Source of the DNA: Bacteroidales bacterium
GTDB lineage: Bacteria; Bacteroidota; Bacteroidia; Bacteroidales; Muribaculaceae
Assembly (NCBI GenBank): GCA_015061085.1
Contig: SUXG01000005.1
Coordinates: 1-64,000, forward strand
Length of the DNA: 64,000 nt
Reading direction: 5' to 3'
The notes below the pieces were generated by a model. The model was not told where the DNA came from. It ran no database searches and saw only the letters and a program-made list of their open reading frames with translations. Of the stretch, positions 30,069 to 40,660 are shown piece after piece (the first letter of the stretch is position 1; the number at the start of each line of letters is the position of its first letter). The translations under genes and the position numbers were made by a program.

Positions 30069-30122
30069 TTTTCAGACATCGAGAATTGGCTGAAAATATA
30101 GGAACACAAAATAAGCAAAAAT

Positions 30123-31127
30123 ATGAATATGGATAATCATTCAAGACAAGTAGTCAAGAAGAAAGAGAAAGATTTGGCGATTATGGTTGTAGCGATTATA
30201 ATGGCAGTGGCACTTGTGTCGATTTTGGGTTTTGTGTTGATAAAACCCCCACAGCCGACAGTGCAAGGTCAAGTGGATGCAGAAGAAATCAGGATATCGG
30301 GAGCATTGCCTGGAAGGGTTGAAAAAATCTATGTAAATGAAGGAGATAGGGTGACAAAAGGTGATACGTTGGTGAAAATATATTCTTCGTTGATGGAGGC
30401 AAAATTAATGCAAGCAAAAGCAATGGAGCAAGTGGCATCGGCAACAAATAAGAAAGTCGATAGCGGTACTCGGGATAAAATAATAGATGCAGCACGCGAG
30501 GTGTGGCAGCAAGCCGTCGCAGCATCATCAATAGCGCAAAAGACTTATCAGCGCATGGAGAGGCTGTTTGCTCAAGGAGTCATCAGTGAGCAGAGACGAG
30601 ATGAGGCAGAGGCTGCATACGAAGCAGCATCGGCGGCAGAGAAAGCCGCTTTAAGTCAGTATGAATTGGTAAAAGAGGGAGCGCAGAAGGAAGACAAAGA
30701 AGCCTCAGCGGCAATGCTTTCTGCAGCCAAGGGTGGCGTGGAGGAGGTGGATGCGTTTATGGACGACAGCTATCTGATAGCACCCGAAGACGGGGTGATT
30801 ACAGAAATTTATCCTCGCGTCAGCGAATTAGTCGCGACCGGTGCTCCGATGATGTCGTTGTTGAAAGATAATCTTTGGATAGAGTTTAATGTCAAAGAGA
30901 CGCTGTTACGAGAGGTCGGAGAAGATAGCGTGTTGAAAGTCTATCTTCCGGCGCTTGATAAAACGATAGAGGCAAGAGTTTTTTATATAAAAGACATGGG
31001 AACTTATGCCAATTGGCAAGCGACCAAGGCGACAGGCGACTATGATGTGCGTACATTCAGAGTGAAAGCACGACCGAATGTGTTTGTCGAAGGATTGCGT
31101 CCGGGAATGTCGGCAGTGCTTCGTTGA
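30123..31127 (+). CDS. HlyD/EmrA-type membrane fusion protein
   Basis: GQVDAEEIRISGALPGRVEKIYVNEGDRVTKGDTLVKI; DGVITEIYPRVSELVATGAPMM. Confidence 0.9.
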   Translation: MNMDNHSRQVVKKKEKDLAIMVVAIIMAVALVSILGFVLIKPPQPTVQGQVDAEEIRISGALPGRVEKIYVNEGDRVTKGDTLVKIYSSLMEAKLMQAKAMEQVASATNKKVDSGTRDKIIDAAREVWQQAVAASSIAQKTYQRMERLFAQGVISEQRRDEAEAAYEAASAAEKAALSQYELVKEGAQKEDKEASAAMLSAAKGGVEEVDAFMDDSYLIAPEDGVITEIYPRVSELVATGAPMMSLLKDNLWIEFNVKETLLREVGEDSVLKVYLPALDKTIEARVFYIKDMGTYANWQATKATGDYDVRTFRVKARPNVFVEGLRPGMSAVLR

Positions 31128-31136
31128 AGATAGGAG

Positions 31137-32303
31137 GTGGAGATGAAGAGTTTTATAATGGTATTCAAACGAAGCGTCAGGCAATTGGCAAGTCGTCCGA
31201 TTTATTGGCTGACGATGATTGTCATGCCATTGTTCTGTACGATTTTTCTGACAGATTTGCTTCACGAGGGATTGCCGATAAAGGCGCCGGCTGCAGTAGT
31301 GGATTGCGATAGGTCAGAATTGTCGCGACGTATGATTCAAAGTCTTGATGGTTCGCAAATGTCGAGGATTACATCTGTCTATGACAATTTCGGTGATGCA
31401 CGTCGAGCGATGCAACGAGGAGAAATCTATGGGTGCTATCTGATACCGGAAAATTTTCAATCCGACCTTTTGGCTGTCAGAACGCCTACTGTTTCGTACT
31501 ATACCAATATGGCATATTATGTGCCCGCTTCATTGCTTTATAAAAATTTTACGGCTATATCATTATATGCAAAAGTTGATGTGCTATCCGGGTTGCTTAC
31601 GGATGTCGGCGTCGATGCAGAAGAGATTGTTCCACTGCTTCAGCCTATTAATATAGAGGTTAGGGGGTTGTCTAATCCTTGGATGGATTATGCTGTGTAT
31701 TTGTGTAATTCGTTTGTGCCTGCGATAATGCAATTGATGATATTTCTAACGACGGCATTTGCTGTCTGTCAAGAGATGAAGCGAGAGACTTCACCGTTGT
31801 GGTTGCGATTGGCAGAGGGGTCGATAATCAAGGCATTGTCGGCAAAACTTTTGCCTCAGACTATTGTATGGCTGGTTATGATGCTGTTCATGCTGTGGTG
31901 GTTCTATGGCTGGAATGGATTTGTGATGAATGGTTCGTGGGGGTGGATGATTTTATCAGAGATGATGTTTGTACTTGCGTGTCAAGGATTTGCTCTTTTT
32001 GTAATCGGATTGTTGCCAAATCTTCGTTTGGCTTTGTCTGTCGGAGCGTTAGTAGGGGTCTTGTCATTTTCGATAGGAGCATTTTCTTTTCCGTATGAAA
32101 GTATGTATGGAAGTATAGGTGTGTTCAGCTGGTTGGTCCCTGTCAGATATAATTTCTTAATATATATCGATCAAGCATTGAATGGCATAGATATATATTA
32201 TTCAAAAAATTTTTATGCTGCGTATGTGGTGTTTATGCTGCTTCCGTTGTTGGTGATTAAGCGATTGAAACGTGAATTATTGAATCCGGTGTATGTGCCA
32301 TGA
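31137..32303 (+). CDS. ABC-2 type transporter permease
   Basis: N-terminal TM, large soluble loop, C-terminal TM bundle; ABC-2 layout. Confidence 0.85.
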   Translation: MEMKSFIMVFKRSVRQLASRPIYWLTMIVMPLFCTIFLTDLLHEGLPIKAPAAVVDCDRSELSRRMIQSLDGSQMSRITSVYDNFGDARRAMQRGEIYGCYLIPENFQSDLLAVRTPTVSYYTNMAYYVPASLLYKNFTAISLYAKVDVLSGLLTDVGVDAEEIVPLLQPINIEVRGLSNPWMDYAVYLCNSFVPAIMQLMIFLTTAFAVCQEMKRETSPLWLRLAEGSIIKALSAKLLPQTIVWLVMMLFMLWWFYGWNGFVMNGSWGWMILSEMMFVLACQGFALFVIGLLPNLRLALSVGALVGVLSFSIGAFSFPYESMYGSIGVFSWLVPVRYNFLIYIDQALNGIDIYYSKNFYAAYVVFMLLPLLVIKRLKRELLNPVYVP

Positions 32304-32315
32304 AATCAAAGTGTT

Positions 32316-33488
32316 ATGCGACGCAGAATTATGTTTTTTGTATATAGAGTTGCCAGTGAGTTTCGGTCTGAAATAAAAGCAGTGGTCAGCGATTTGGGAG
32401 TAATGATATTTGTCGTATTGCTTCCATTAGCATATCCGTTGGTATATTCGCTGATTTACAATCCGGAAGTTGTCAGAGATGTCAAGGTCGTAGCAATCGA
32501 CGAGGATAGAAGCAACCTTAGTAGGGAATTGGTTAGCAATATAGATGCATCACCGGAAGTTGATGTAATCGGCTATGCCCCTAATATGGATGAGGGTAAA
32601 AAGATGATGAATCTGCATAAGTGCTATGGGCTGCTTTATATACCGGAGGGATTTCAGTCGTCGCAACAGAGAGGAGAGCAGGCGTATGTGATACTATATA
32701 GCGACATGAGTCTATTGCTGAGGTATCGAGCGATGTTGGTGGCGGCAACGAATGTTGCGCAACAGATGAGTGCAGAAATCACAAGTATGCGCCTTGCCGC
32801 CGACGGAAGCGAAACGATAATATTGGGTGATATGCAAGACGTTTTTGAGATAAAATCGGTGGCAATGGGCAATACTACAGAAGGCTTTGACTCGTTTGTT
32901 ATGCCCGGAGTCTTGATTTTAATTTTTCAGCAATGCATAATTTTAGTCATCGGTATGCGAGGAGGAGCTAAAAACGAGATGTATTTGAATAAAAAGCATG
33001 ATAAGAAGCGTGGAGGAAAACACGTAGCAGAGAGATTGATAGGACAAATAGTGTGCTATGTGATATTATTTGTTCCGATAATGATTTATTTGACATACTA
33101 TGTGCCATTGATGTTTTCGTTTCCAATGATAGGAGATGAGTTTGAGATATTATTGTTTTTGATGCCGATGATGTTTGCTTCCATATTCATGGGTCTGATA
33201 CTTCAGCGTTTTGTCAGTGAAAGAGAAGCAGTTTTTATGATATGGGTAGTGACCTCTATCGTATTCTTGTTTTTGTCGGGGTTGACATGGCCACGCTATG
33301 CGATGTCGGATTTGTGGTTGGCGTTGGGTTCGTTTGTTCCTGCGACATGGGGCATTGAGGGCTTTGTTCTGATGAATTCCTGTGGTGTTGATATGAGCCA
33401 AGTAGGAAAGCCTTATTTTATGCTATGGTTGTTGTCATTGTTATACGCTTGCGGTGCAATCGCAGTGATGCGATTAAGACGGAATTAA
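32316..33488 (+). CDS. ABC-2 type transporter permease
   Basis: Same architecture as preceding gene; VVLLPLAYPLVYSLIYNPEVVRDVKVVAIDEDRSNLSRELV. Confidence 0.85.
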   Translation: MRRRIMFFVYRVASEFRSEIKAVVSDLGVMIFVVLLPLAYPLVYSLIYNPEVVRDVKVVAIDEDRSNLSRELVSNIDASPEVDVIGYAPNMDEGKKMMNLHKCYGLLYIPEGFQSSQQRGEQAYVILYSDMSLLLRYRAMLVAATNVAQQMSAEITSMRLAADGSETIILGDMQDVFEIKSVAMGNTTEGFDSFVMPGVLILIFQQCIILVIGMRGGAKNEMYLNKKHDKKRGGKHVAERLIGQIVCYVILFVPIMIYLTYYVPLMFSFPMIGDEFEILLFLMPMMFASIFMGLILQRFVSEREAVFMIWVVTSIVFLFLSGLTWPRYAMSDLWLALGSFVPATWGIEGFVLMNSCGVDMSQVGKPYFMLWLLSLLYACGAIAVMRLRRN

Positions 33489-33677
33489 GACAGAGGTATT
33501 AATGGAAGTCACCATAATTCAGCCCATTAAATACAATATTTTGTTATTTTATTTTAAATAGTGGTGGAAATGAGAATATTTGGTTATCTTTGCAAATAGA
33601 TATTCATCATATTGCAGATGATGTGATAGACTTTAATAATGGTGCTTTTTGGAACAAATTTTGTTGCAATCTAAATT

Positions 33678-35900
33678 ATGACCCAAGATAAACAAATGTC
33701 TCATCAAGAAGAGGAGCACATGATAGAATCTGCCTATCAAGAGGTGCTACAAGCATATATAAACTCTAATCATCGAAAGAAAGTAGAGATTATAGAGCGA
33801 GCTTATCGATTTGCTCGAGAGGCGCATAAGGGTGTGCGTCGTCGAAGCGGTGAGCCATATATTCTTCACCCGATTGCTGTAGCAAAGATAGTAATTTCGG
33901 AGTTGGGTTTGGGCTCTACGTCTATTTGCGCAGCATTATTACATGATGTGGTGGAAGATACAGAGTACACCAAAGAAGACATAGAGGCGGCTTTCGGCAA
34001 AAAGATTGCAGACATAGTCGAAGGATTGACCAAAATTTCCGGAGGTATTTTTGGTGATAAAGCGTCCGTGCAAGCCGAGAATTTCAGAAAATTGCTGCTA
34101 TCGATGTCGACCGACATTAGAGTTGTGCTCATAAAGATGGCAGATCGTCTTCATAATATGCGCACATTAGGCTCGTTGCGACCGGAGAAGCAGTATAAGA
34201 TAGCCGGTGAGACATTATACGTCTATGCTCCATTGGCTCATCGTTTGGGGCTTTTCAAAATCAAGCAAGAACTTGAGGATTTGGCATTTCGTTATGAACA
34301 TCCGCAAACCTACAAGGAGATAATGGAATATGTCGATCAGTCGCACGAACAGCGTGAGAAGATTGTGGAAGAATTTGTGGCTCCGGTGCGTAGGAAGCTC
34401 GATGCGGCAGGATTTGAGTATGAGATAAAAGCACGTGTCAAGAGTGCTTACAGTATCTACAACAAGATGAAGAAAAAGCAGGTGTCGCTTGATGAAATTT
34501 ATGACATCTATGCCGTCAGGGTAGTCTTTGAATGTGATGACGAAGAAAATGCGAAAGTGCAATGTTGGCAAATATATACATATTTTGCTGATGGACACAA
34601 GACGCATCCTGATCGACTGCGTGACTGGCTGAGCGCTCCAAAAGCAAATGGTTACCAAGCACTGCATCTGACGGCGATGGGTCCTGACGGAAAGTGGATA
34701 GAGGTGCAAATTCGCTCGCGAAAAATGCATGAAATCGCAGAATTGGGTTACGCTGCACATTGGAAATATAAAACCGGAAATAAGGATGATGATTCGGAAT
34801 TGGATAATTGGATGAATACCATTAAGGACATCCTGGCAAATCCGGAGCCGAGTGCAATAGATTTTCTTGATACTATAAAGTTAAATCTTTATGCATCAGA
34901 GATTTATGTGTTTACGCCAAAAGGCGATCTTCAGATTCTTCCGAAGAGAGCTACGGTGCTTGATATGGCTTATGCGATACACACAGAATTGGGTGCTCAT
35001 TGTATTGCAGGCAAAATCAATCATAGGCTTGTGCCACTATCGCATGAACTCAGCAGTGGTGACCAAGTGGAAATCATAACTTCGGACTCGCAGTCGCCTC
35101 AAAGCGAATGGCTTAAATTTTGTCGTACGGCAAAAGCGCAGACAGCAATACGCTCGATGATAAAGAAAGATTACAAGAGCTTAGTGGAACGTGGATCAAG
35201 ATTGTTCATGGAATTTATGTCCAAAGAAGGCATTGAGCCGACAAATGAAATCGTGTCGAAAATATTAGGTAGATTTCATCTCAAAAATCGCGATGAGCTC
35301 TATGTGATGCTGGCTAACGATGAAATTTTGTTGCCTGTCGAAGAGTTGCGTAAGATGACCGAATCGAGACAATCTTTGTTCAGCAAACTGTTGCGCAATC
35401 CATTTTCATCTAAAAAGAAAGATGAGGCCGGTGCCTCAGAGAAGATTAATCGCAAAGAGATTTATGTTCTATATTCCGATGAAAAAACTTCCAACTACAG
35501 GATAGAGGATTGTTGTTGTCCGATACCGGGCGATGACGTTTTGGGCTTTGTCGATAATGATGAGAAGGTGGTGCTTCATAAAGCAGACTGCGCAGTGGCA
35601 ACAAGACTAAAAAGCACCTATGGCAATCGTCTTGTGGCAACTCGCTGGGAAGGACATACCGATAAATTTGTGGTGACGATCAGTATTGATGGCATCGATC
35701 GCAAAGGAATGTTGGAAGACCTTACGGCTGTGTTGTCGCGAGAATTATGTATAAACATCAGAGGTCTGAATATTAACGCCGATCAAGAGGTGTTTCATTG
35801 TGATTTGACAGCGCAAGTGGATTCGACGGCTACAGTAGAATTGATTTGCTCATCATTGAAAAAAATAAAGGGGGTGAAATTTGCAAAACGCATTTCCTGA
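33678..35900 (+). CDS. RelA/SpoT bifunctional (p)ppGpp synthetase/hydrolase
   Basis: HD (ALLHDVVEDTEYT), synthetase (YDIYAVRVVF...), TGS (VFTPKGDLQILPKRATVLDMAYAIHTELG), ACT. Confidence 0.95.
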   Translation: MTQDKQMSHQEEEHMIESAYQEVLQAYINSNHRKKVEIIERAYRFAREAHKGVRRRSGEPYILHPIAVAKIVISELGLGSTSICAALLHDVVEDTEYTKEDIEAAFGKKIADIVEGLTKISGGIFGDKASVQAENFRKLLLSMSTDIRVVLIKMADRLHNMRTLGSLRPEKQYKIAGETLYVYAPLAHRLGLFKIKQELEDLAFRYEHPQTYKEIMEYVDQSHEQREKIVEEFVAPVRRKLDAAGFEYEIKARVKSAYSIYNKMKKKQVSLDEIYDIYAVRVVFECDDEENAKVQCWQIYTYFADGHKTHPDRLRDWLSAPKANGYQALHLTAMGPDGKWIEVQIRSRKMHEIAELGYAAHWKYKTGNKDDDSELDNWMNTIKDILANPEPSAIDFLDTIKLNLYASEIYVFTPKGDLQILPKRATVLDMAYAIHTELGAHCIAGKINHRLVPLSHELSSGDQVEIITSDSQSPQSEWLKFCRTAKAQTAIRSMIKKDYKSLVERGSRLFMEFMSKEGIEPTNEIVSKILGRFHLKNRDELYVMLANDEILLPVEELRKMTESRQSLFSKLLRNPFSSKKKDEAGASEKINRKEIYVLYSDEKTSNYRIEDCCCPIPGDDVLGFVDNDEKVVLHKADCAVATRLKSTYGNRLVATRWEGHTDKFVVTISIDGIDRKGMLEDLTAVLSRELCINIRGLNINADQEVFHCDLTAQVDSTATVELICSSLKKIKGVKFAKRIS

Positions 35901-35917
35901 ATGATATATAAAAAATA

Positions 35918-37975
35918 ATGGTTATGAAAAAGATTTTTACAAAACAGAATATAGTGAGATTGGCATTGTTTGTGGGAGCCGTTGTATTGATAATGTTGGC
36001 GATGCCACGCGATAATCGTCGCACATATTTGTATGAAAAGAATCAACCATGGCGTTATCCGTTGTTGACAGCCCAATTTGACGTCCCTGTTATGCCGGAT
36101 TCTGCGACAATAAAACATTTGCAGGATAGCATCGACAGACAATTTGTGCCTTTTGTGATTGAAAGTACCGAAGTGGCAGAGAAAAATATAGCCGAATTCA
36201 GAGAAAATATCAGACAGCAAAATGTTGCCGATGTCGAATGGTTAGTCTCAATGTTGCGAACAATCTACAACCGAGGAATTATCGATAATGCAATAAATGA
36301 AATAGTCGAAGCCGGAAATATGGATTATGTCAGGACGACACATCACGATGAGCCTGATAATTTCATATCGACGTTGCCGACGGGAGCGATGCTGACATCT
36401 CGCGAAGCCTATCTGATGATAGATTCGCTTTACAGCAGTCGTCATAAAGATGCCAATCTGTCGATAACCAAGATTAATGATTACCTTCAGCCTAATATAT
36501 TGTCGGATATTGAAGCTGATGAGAAATTTAAGACTCAAGAATACTTGAATGTGACCGGAGCCCAGGGTGTTATTAAGCAAGGACAACGTATCGTCGATAG
36601 AGGGGAAATCATAACACCACAAATCTATAAAAATCTTCAAGTCTATGAAGAAATGTTATCGCAACACAGTTCTTTGTCAAAACATGAAAATTTCTATCTG
36701 TTGGGCAAAGTCGTTTATACACTGATAGTCTTGGGACTTTTTTTCTTGTTTATGAAAGTCTATAGAAAGTCGATGTTTGATAGTATCAGACAGATGACAT
36801 TCTTAATGACATTCATAACATTGTTTTCGGTCTTCACAATGCTGATGGCTGAGCATATAGCGTCGGGTCTGTATATCTCTCCGTTTGCTGCAGTGCCGGT
36901 AATCATTCTGATTTTCTTTGACTCCAGAACCGCGATATTCTCCCTCATTGCCACAATATTGTTGTGCGCACAGGTGGCAACAAATCAATTCCAATTTATC
37001 TTCATGGAACTGGTGGTAGGGCTTGTCGCCACATTCAGCATACAGCAATTGTCGCGACGTTCGCAATTGTTGCGCACAGCATTTTATGCGTTCGTATGCT
37101 ATAGTGTGTGCTATATTGTGACGGTAATGATTGAAAGCGGAAGCATTGACGGAATAAATTGGAGAATTTTTGGAGTTTTTGGTATTAATACAGTAGTGCT
37201 ATCGTTTGCATACGTTTTGATATTTATAATTGAGAAAGTGTTTGGATTTACATCGACAGTCACACTTGTCGAACTCAGTGACATTAATAATGCATTGTTG
37301 CGTCGTTTGGCTGAAGAGGCTCCGGGCACATTTCAACACTCAATACAAGTGTCAACGCTTGCAGCTGATGCGGCGAGAGCTATCGGAGCAAACACTCAAT
37401 TGGTACGTACCGGTGCGTTGTATCATGATATAGGCAAAATGGAAAGCCCGATATTCTTTACGGAAAATCAGCACGGAGTCAACCCTCACAATGGGTTGGA
37501 TCCCGATGTCAGTGCTCGAAAGATTATATCTCATGTCGCTGCCGGTCTTAATTTGGCGGCAAAAGAGAAGTTGCCTCGTGTGATACGCGATTTTATCACC
37601 GAACATCATGGAAAAGGTGTGGCAAAATATTTCTATACTACGGCATGCAACGAGTCGCCTAATGCCAAAGTTGATCCAGCGAATTTCATGTATCCCGGAC
37701 CAAATCCTCAGACAAAAGAAACTGCTATAATGATGATGGCAGACGCTGTAGAAGCTGCATCTCGGAGTTTAAAGGAATATAATGCGGAGTCGATAAGCGG
37801 GTTAGTTGATAAGATTGTCGATGGTCAGATGATGGATGGATTGTTTAAAGAGTCTCCTATCTCTTTCAAAGAGATTGAAATCATCAAAAACACATTTAAA
37901 ATGCGATTAGGGACAATCTATCATTCGCGAGTGGAATATCCTAAGTTGAATAATCCCCAGACGCAAACGACTTAG
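35918..37975 (+). CDS. 7TM-HD (HDIG) family phosphohydrolase, PgpH/YqfF-like
   Basis: Multiple TMs then HSIQVSTLAADAARAIGANTQLVRTGALYHDIGKM... Confidence 0.9.
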   Translation: MVMKKIFTKQNIVRLALFVGAVVLIMLAMPRDNRRTYLYEKNQPWRYPLLTAQFDVPVMPDSATIKHLQDSIDRQFVPFVIESTEVAEKNIAEFRENIRQQNVADVEWLVSMLRTIYNRGIIDNAINEIVEAGNMDYVRTTHHDEPDNFISTLPTGAMLTSREAYLMIDSLYSSRHKDANLSITKINDYLQPNILSDIEADEKFKTQEYLNVTGAQGVIKQGQRIVDRGEIITPQIYKNLQVYEEMLSQHSSLSKHENFYLLGKVVYTLIVLGLFFLFMKVYRKSMFDSIRQMTFLMTFITLFSVFTMLMAEHIASGLYISPFAAVPVIILIFFDSRTAIFSLIATILLCAQVATNQFQFIFMELVVGLVATFSIQQLSRRSQLLRTAFYAFVCYSVCYIVTVMIESGSIDGINWRIFGVFGINTVVLSFAYVLIFIIEKVFGFTSTVTLVELSDINNALLRRLAEEAPGTFQHSIQVSTLAADAARAIGANTQLVRTGALYHDIGKMESPIFFTENQHGVNPHNGLDPDVSARKIISHVAAGLNLAAKEKLPRVIRDFITEHHGKGVAKYFYTTACNESPNAKVDPANFMYPGPNPQTKETAIMMMADAVEAASRSLKEYNAESISGLVDKIVDGQMMDGLFKESPISFKEIEIIKNTFKMRLGTIYHSRVEYPKLNNPQTQTT

Positions 37976-38106
37976 TCGATGCAAATTGCTGAATAGGAGA
38001 AGATTATATAACTTATTAACATATTAAGGTTGTTTAGCACAAAAAATAGTGATTTTTTCATTAAAAAATTATTACTTTGCACTTAATTTGTTTAGAGTAG
38101 ATAAAA

Positions 38107-38913
38107 ATGGGTAAGATAATAGCCATAGCAAACCAAAAAGGAGGAGTCGGCAAAACGACTACAGCCATAAATCTCGCTGCTTGTCTCGCTGCTGACGGCA
38201 AGAAAGTCTTGCTAATAGATGCAGATTCGCAAGCAAATGCGACATCCGGCTTGGGTATAGATCCTAAAGAGCCGGAAGCTTCTATTTATGAATGTCTGGT
38301 TGACGACTATCCGATAAAGAGCGCAATGCAGCCGACTTGCATAAAGGGGCTAAATTTGGTAGTCTCAAGAATTGACTTGGTGGGCGCTGAATTAGAATTG
38401 ATAAATCGCGAACAAAGGGAGCGTGTTTTGCAAAAAGCAATAGCTCCGGTTGTGGATGATTTTGATTATATATTAATCGACTGTAGCCCTTCGTTGGGCT
38501 ATATTCCGGTAAATGCTTTGACGGCTGCTGACTCGGTAATAATACCTGTCCAAGCAGAATATTTTGCGCTTGAAGGTATCAGCCAGTTGTTGAATACAAT
38601 CAGAATAATAAAGAGCCGCCTTAATCCGACATTGGAGATTGAAGGCTTTTTGTTGACAATGTATGATGCGCGACTACGTCTTGCAAATCAGATTTATGAA
38701 GAATTGAAGGGTTATTTTGGCGACATGGTGTTTTCGACAGTAATTCCTCGCAATATCAAGTTGTCGGAAGCTCCAAGTCATGGATTGCCGGTAATTCTGT
38801 ATGACAACGACAGTCGTGGCGCAATCAGTTATCGCCAACTTGCAAAAGAATTAGTAGGCCGTAATCGCAAATCAAAAGCAGCGGCAAAGAAGAACGAAAA
38901 AAACAAAGAATAA
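38107..38913 (+). CDS. parA: ParA family chromosome partitioning ATPase
   Basis: MGKIIAIANQKGGVGKTTTAINLAACLA. Confidence 0.96.
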   Translation: MGKIIAIANQKGGVGKTTTAINLAACLAADGKKVLLIDADSQANATSGLGIDPKEPEASIYECLVDDYPIKSAMQPTCIKGLNLVVSRIDLVGAELELINREQRERVLQKAIAPVVDDFDYILIDCSPSLGYIPVNALTAADSVIIPVQAEYFALEGISQLLNTIRIIKSRLNPTLEIEGFLLTMYDARLRLANQIYEELKGYFGDMVFSTVIPRNIKLSEAPSHGLPVILYDNDSRGAISYRQLAKELVGRNRKSKAAAKKNEKNKE

Positions 38914-38916
38914 TAT

Positions 38917-39807
38917 ATGGCACAAAAACGCAATGCTCTCGGCAGAGGATTGGACTCTCTTATCTCAATGGGTGATATTCGCACTGACGGCTCTTCCGCT
39001 ATCAGCGAAATCAGTCTTGACCTGATATATCCGAATCCGGATCAGCCTCGTACTAATTTTGACGAGGAGGCTCTTGAGGAATTATCGGCTTCAATTAAAG
39101 AGTTAGGCATAATCCAGCCGTTGTCGCTTCGCAAACTCAATGATGGTACATACCAGATTATTGCCGGCGAACGACGTTGGCGTGCATCGCGAATGGCCGG
39201 TTTAAAGAGCGTCCCGGCTTACGTCAGAACAGTCAGTGATATGGAAATCACTGAGATGGCGTTGATTGAAAATATCCAGCGTGAGGATTTGAACGCTATC
39301 GAAATCGCTTTGACATTCAAAAAACTAATTGACCAATACGACTTGACACAGGACAGACTCTCGGAAAGAGTAGGCAAAAAAAGAGCAACGATTGCCAATC
39401 ATCTTCGCCTATTGAAACTTCCCGCAGAGATACAATTGGGATTGCGCGATAGAAAACTCGATATGGGGCATGCACGAGCATTGCTTACAGTAGATGATGC
39501 CAAGAGCCAATTGAAACTCTATAATCTCATTCTGCAAGAAGGATTGTCGGTCAGACGAGTTGAAGAATTGTCGAAAGAGATAAAAGACTCGTTGGAGCGT
39601 GGCGACAAGCCGGTAATTGGCAAGAAAAAGAAGACGGCTGTATCGACAAATGATGATTACGACTTCTTCCGTAAGGAGCTCGAAAACTATTTCCCGACGA
39701 AAGTGTCATTCTCTCGCAGTTCTGATGGCAAAGGTTCGATAACGCTTAAGTTTAATAATGATGACGAGTTGCAAAAATTGGTGCAACTGTTTGAAAAATT
39801 GAAGTGA
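38917..39807 (+). CDS. parB: ParB/Spo0J partition protein
   Basis: IIAGERRWRASRMAGL...ALIENIQREDLNAIEIA; KRATIANHLRLLKLP. Confidence 0.96.
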   Translation: MAQKRNALGRGLDSLISMGDIRTDGSSAISEISLDLIYPNPDQPRTNFDEEALEELSASIKELGIIQPLSLRKLNDGTYQIIAGERRWRASRMAGLKSVPAYVRTVSDMEITEMALIENIQREDLNAIEIALTFKKLIDQYDLTQDRLSERVGKKRATIANHLRLLKLPAEIQLGLRDRKLDMGHARALLTVDDAKSQLKLYNLILQEGLSVRRVEELSKEIKDSLERGDKPVIGKKKKTAVSTNDDYDFFRKELENYFPTKVSFSRSSDGKGSITLKFNNDDELQKLVQLFEKLK

Positions 39808-39811
39808 TGCA

Positions 39812-40627
39812 GTGAAAATCTTCGTTCGACATATAAAAAAGGCATTCCGGTCTTATGATTCAAGGCTGAAAGGCGTGGCAATTATAATGCTATGTCTTGT
39901 CTTTTTATATCCGGATGAGGTAGTGGCTGCAATACATAACTCGAAGCATTTCTCTGATTCGATTGCGCAAGAGGAGCCAAAGGAGGAAATTATTAATGAG
40001 CCATCGGCTGAATCGGCTAACGACAGAGTGCAATTTCAGCCGGAAGTTGATTCTGAGATTGTCAATGAGCAAGACACGGTGCTTACAGTTGTGACGGCAG
40101 ATGAATTGCCGGCAGAATTTTCCGGTAAGCGAGTGTTTAATCCCAACCCTACGCGAGCAGTATGGATGTCGGCATTATGTCCGGGATTAGGTCAAATCTA
40201 TAATCGACGATATTGGAAACTGCCCATTGTTGTAGGTGGATTCTTGGGATTGGGATATGCGACATCGTGGAACAACAACCAATTAAGAGATTACACGCAA
40301 GGTTATCGAGATTTGACAGACTCTGACCCTGCGACAAATTCATATATGAACTTCTTTCCGCCAAATGCACAAGAAAGCGATTTTGATAAGCAATGGCTGA
40401 CAAACACGATGAAGTCACGCAAGGATTATTATCGTCGAAATCGCGACCTTTGTATAATATGTTTGGTCGGATTGTATTTGTTGTGTATGGTCGATGCATA
40501 CGTCGATGCGTCATTGGCGCATTTCGATATTAGTGACAATTTGTCGATGGATATGCAGCCGGTGATGATGACGGCTCCTATCGACAACAGTGTCGCTTTG
40601 GGGCTTAATTGGGCATTTAATTTTTAA
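39812..40627 (+). CDS. DUF5683-type membrane protein (GTG start)
   Basis: NPTRAVWMSALCPGLGQIYNRRYWKLPIVVGGFLGLGY; follows parB. Confidence 0.8.
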   Translation: MKIFVRHIKKAFRSYDSRLKGVAIIMLCLVFLYPDEVVAAIHNSKHFSDSIAQEEPKEEIINEPSAESANDRVQFQPEVDSEIVNEQDTVLTVVTADELPAEFSGKRVFNPNPTRAVWMSALCPGLGQIYNRRYWKLPIVVGGFLGLGYATSWNNNQLRDYTQGYRDLTDSDPATNSYMNFFPPNAQESDFDKQWLTNTMKSRKDYYRRNRDLCIICLVGLYLLCMVDAYVDASLAHFDISDNLSMDMQPVMMTAPIDNSVALGLNWAFNF

Positions 40628-40660
40628 AACAAACTCTTCAAGAGTATAAAATATTATAGC

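Noticed and set aside
38107-39807. parA-parB as plasmid-type partition genes
   Set aside because: Embedded in a chromosomal housekeeping block (relA/spoT, DUF5683, mltD), so ordinary chromosome partition; no parS site was confidently recognised.
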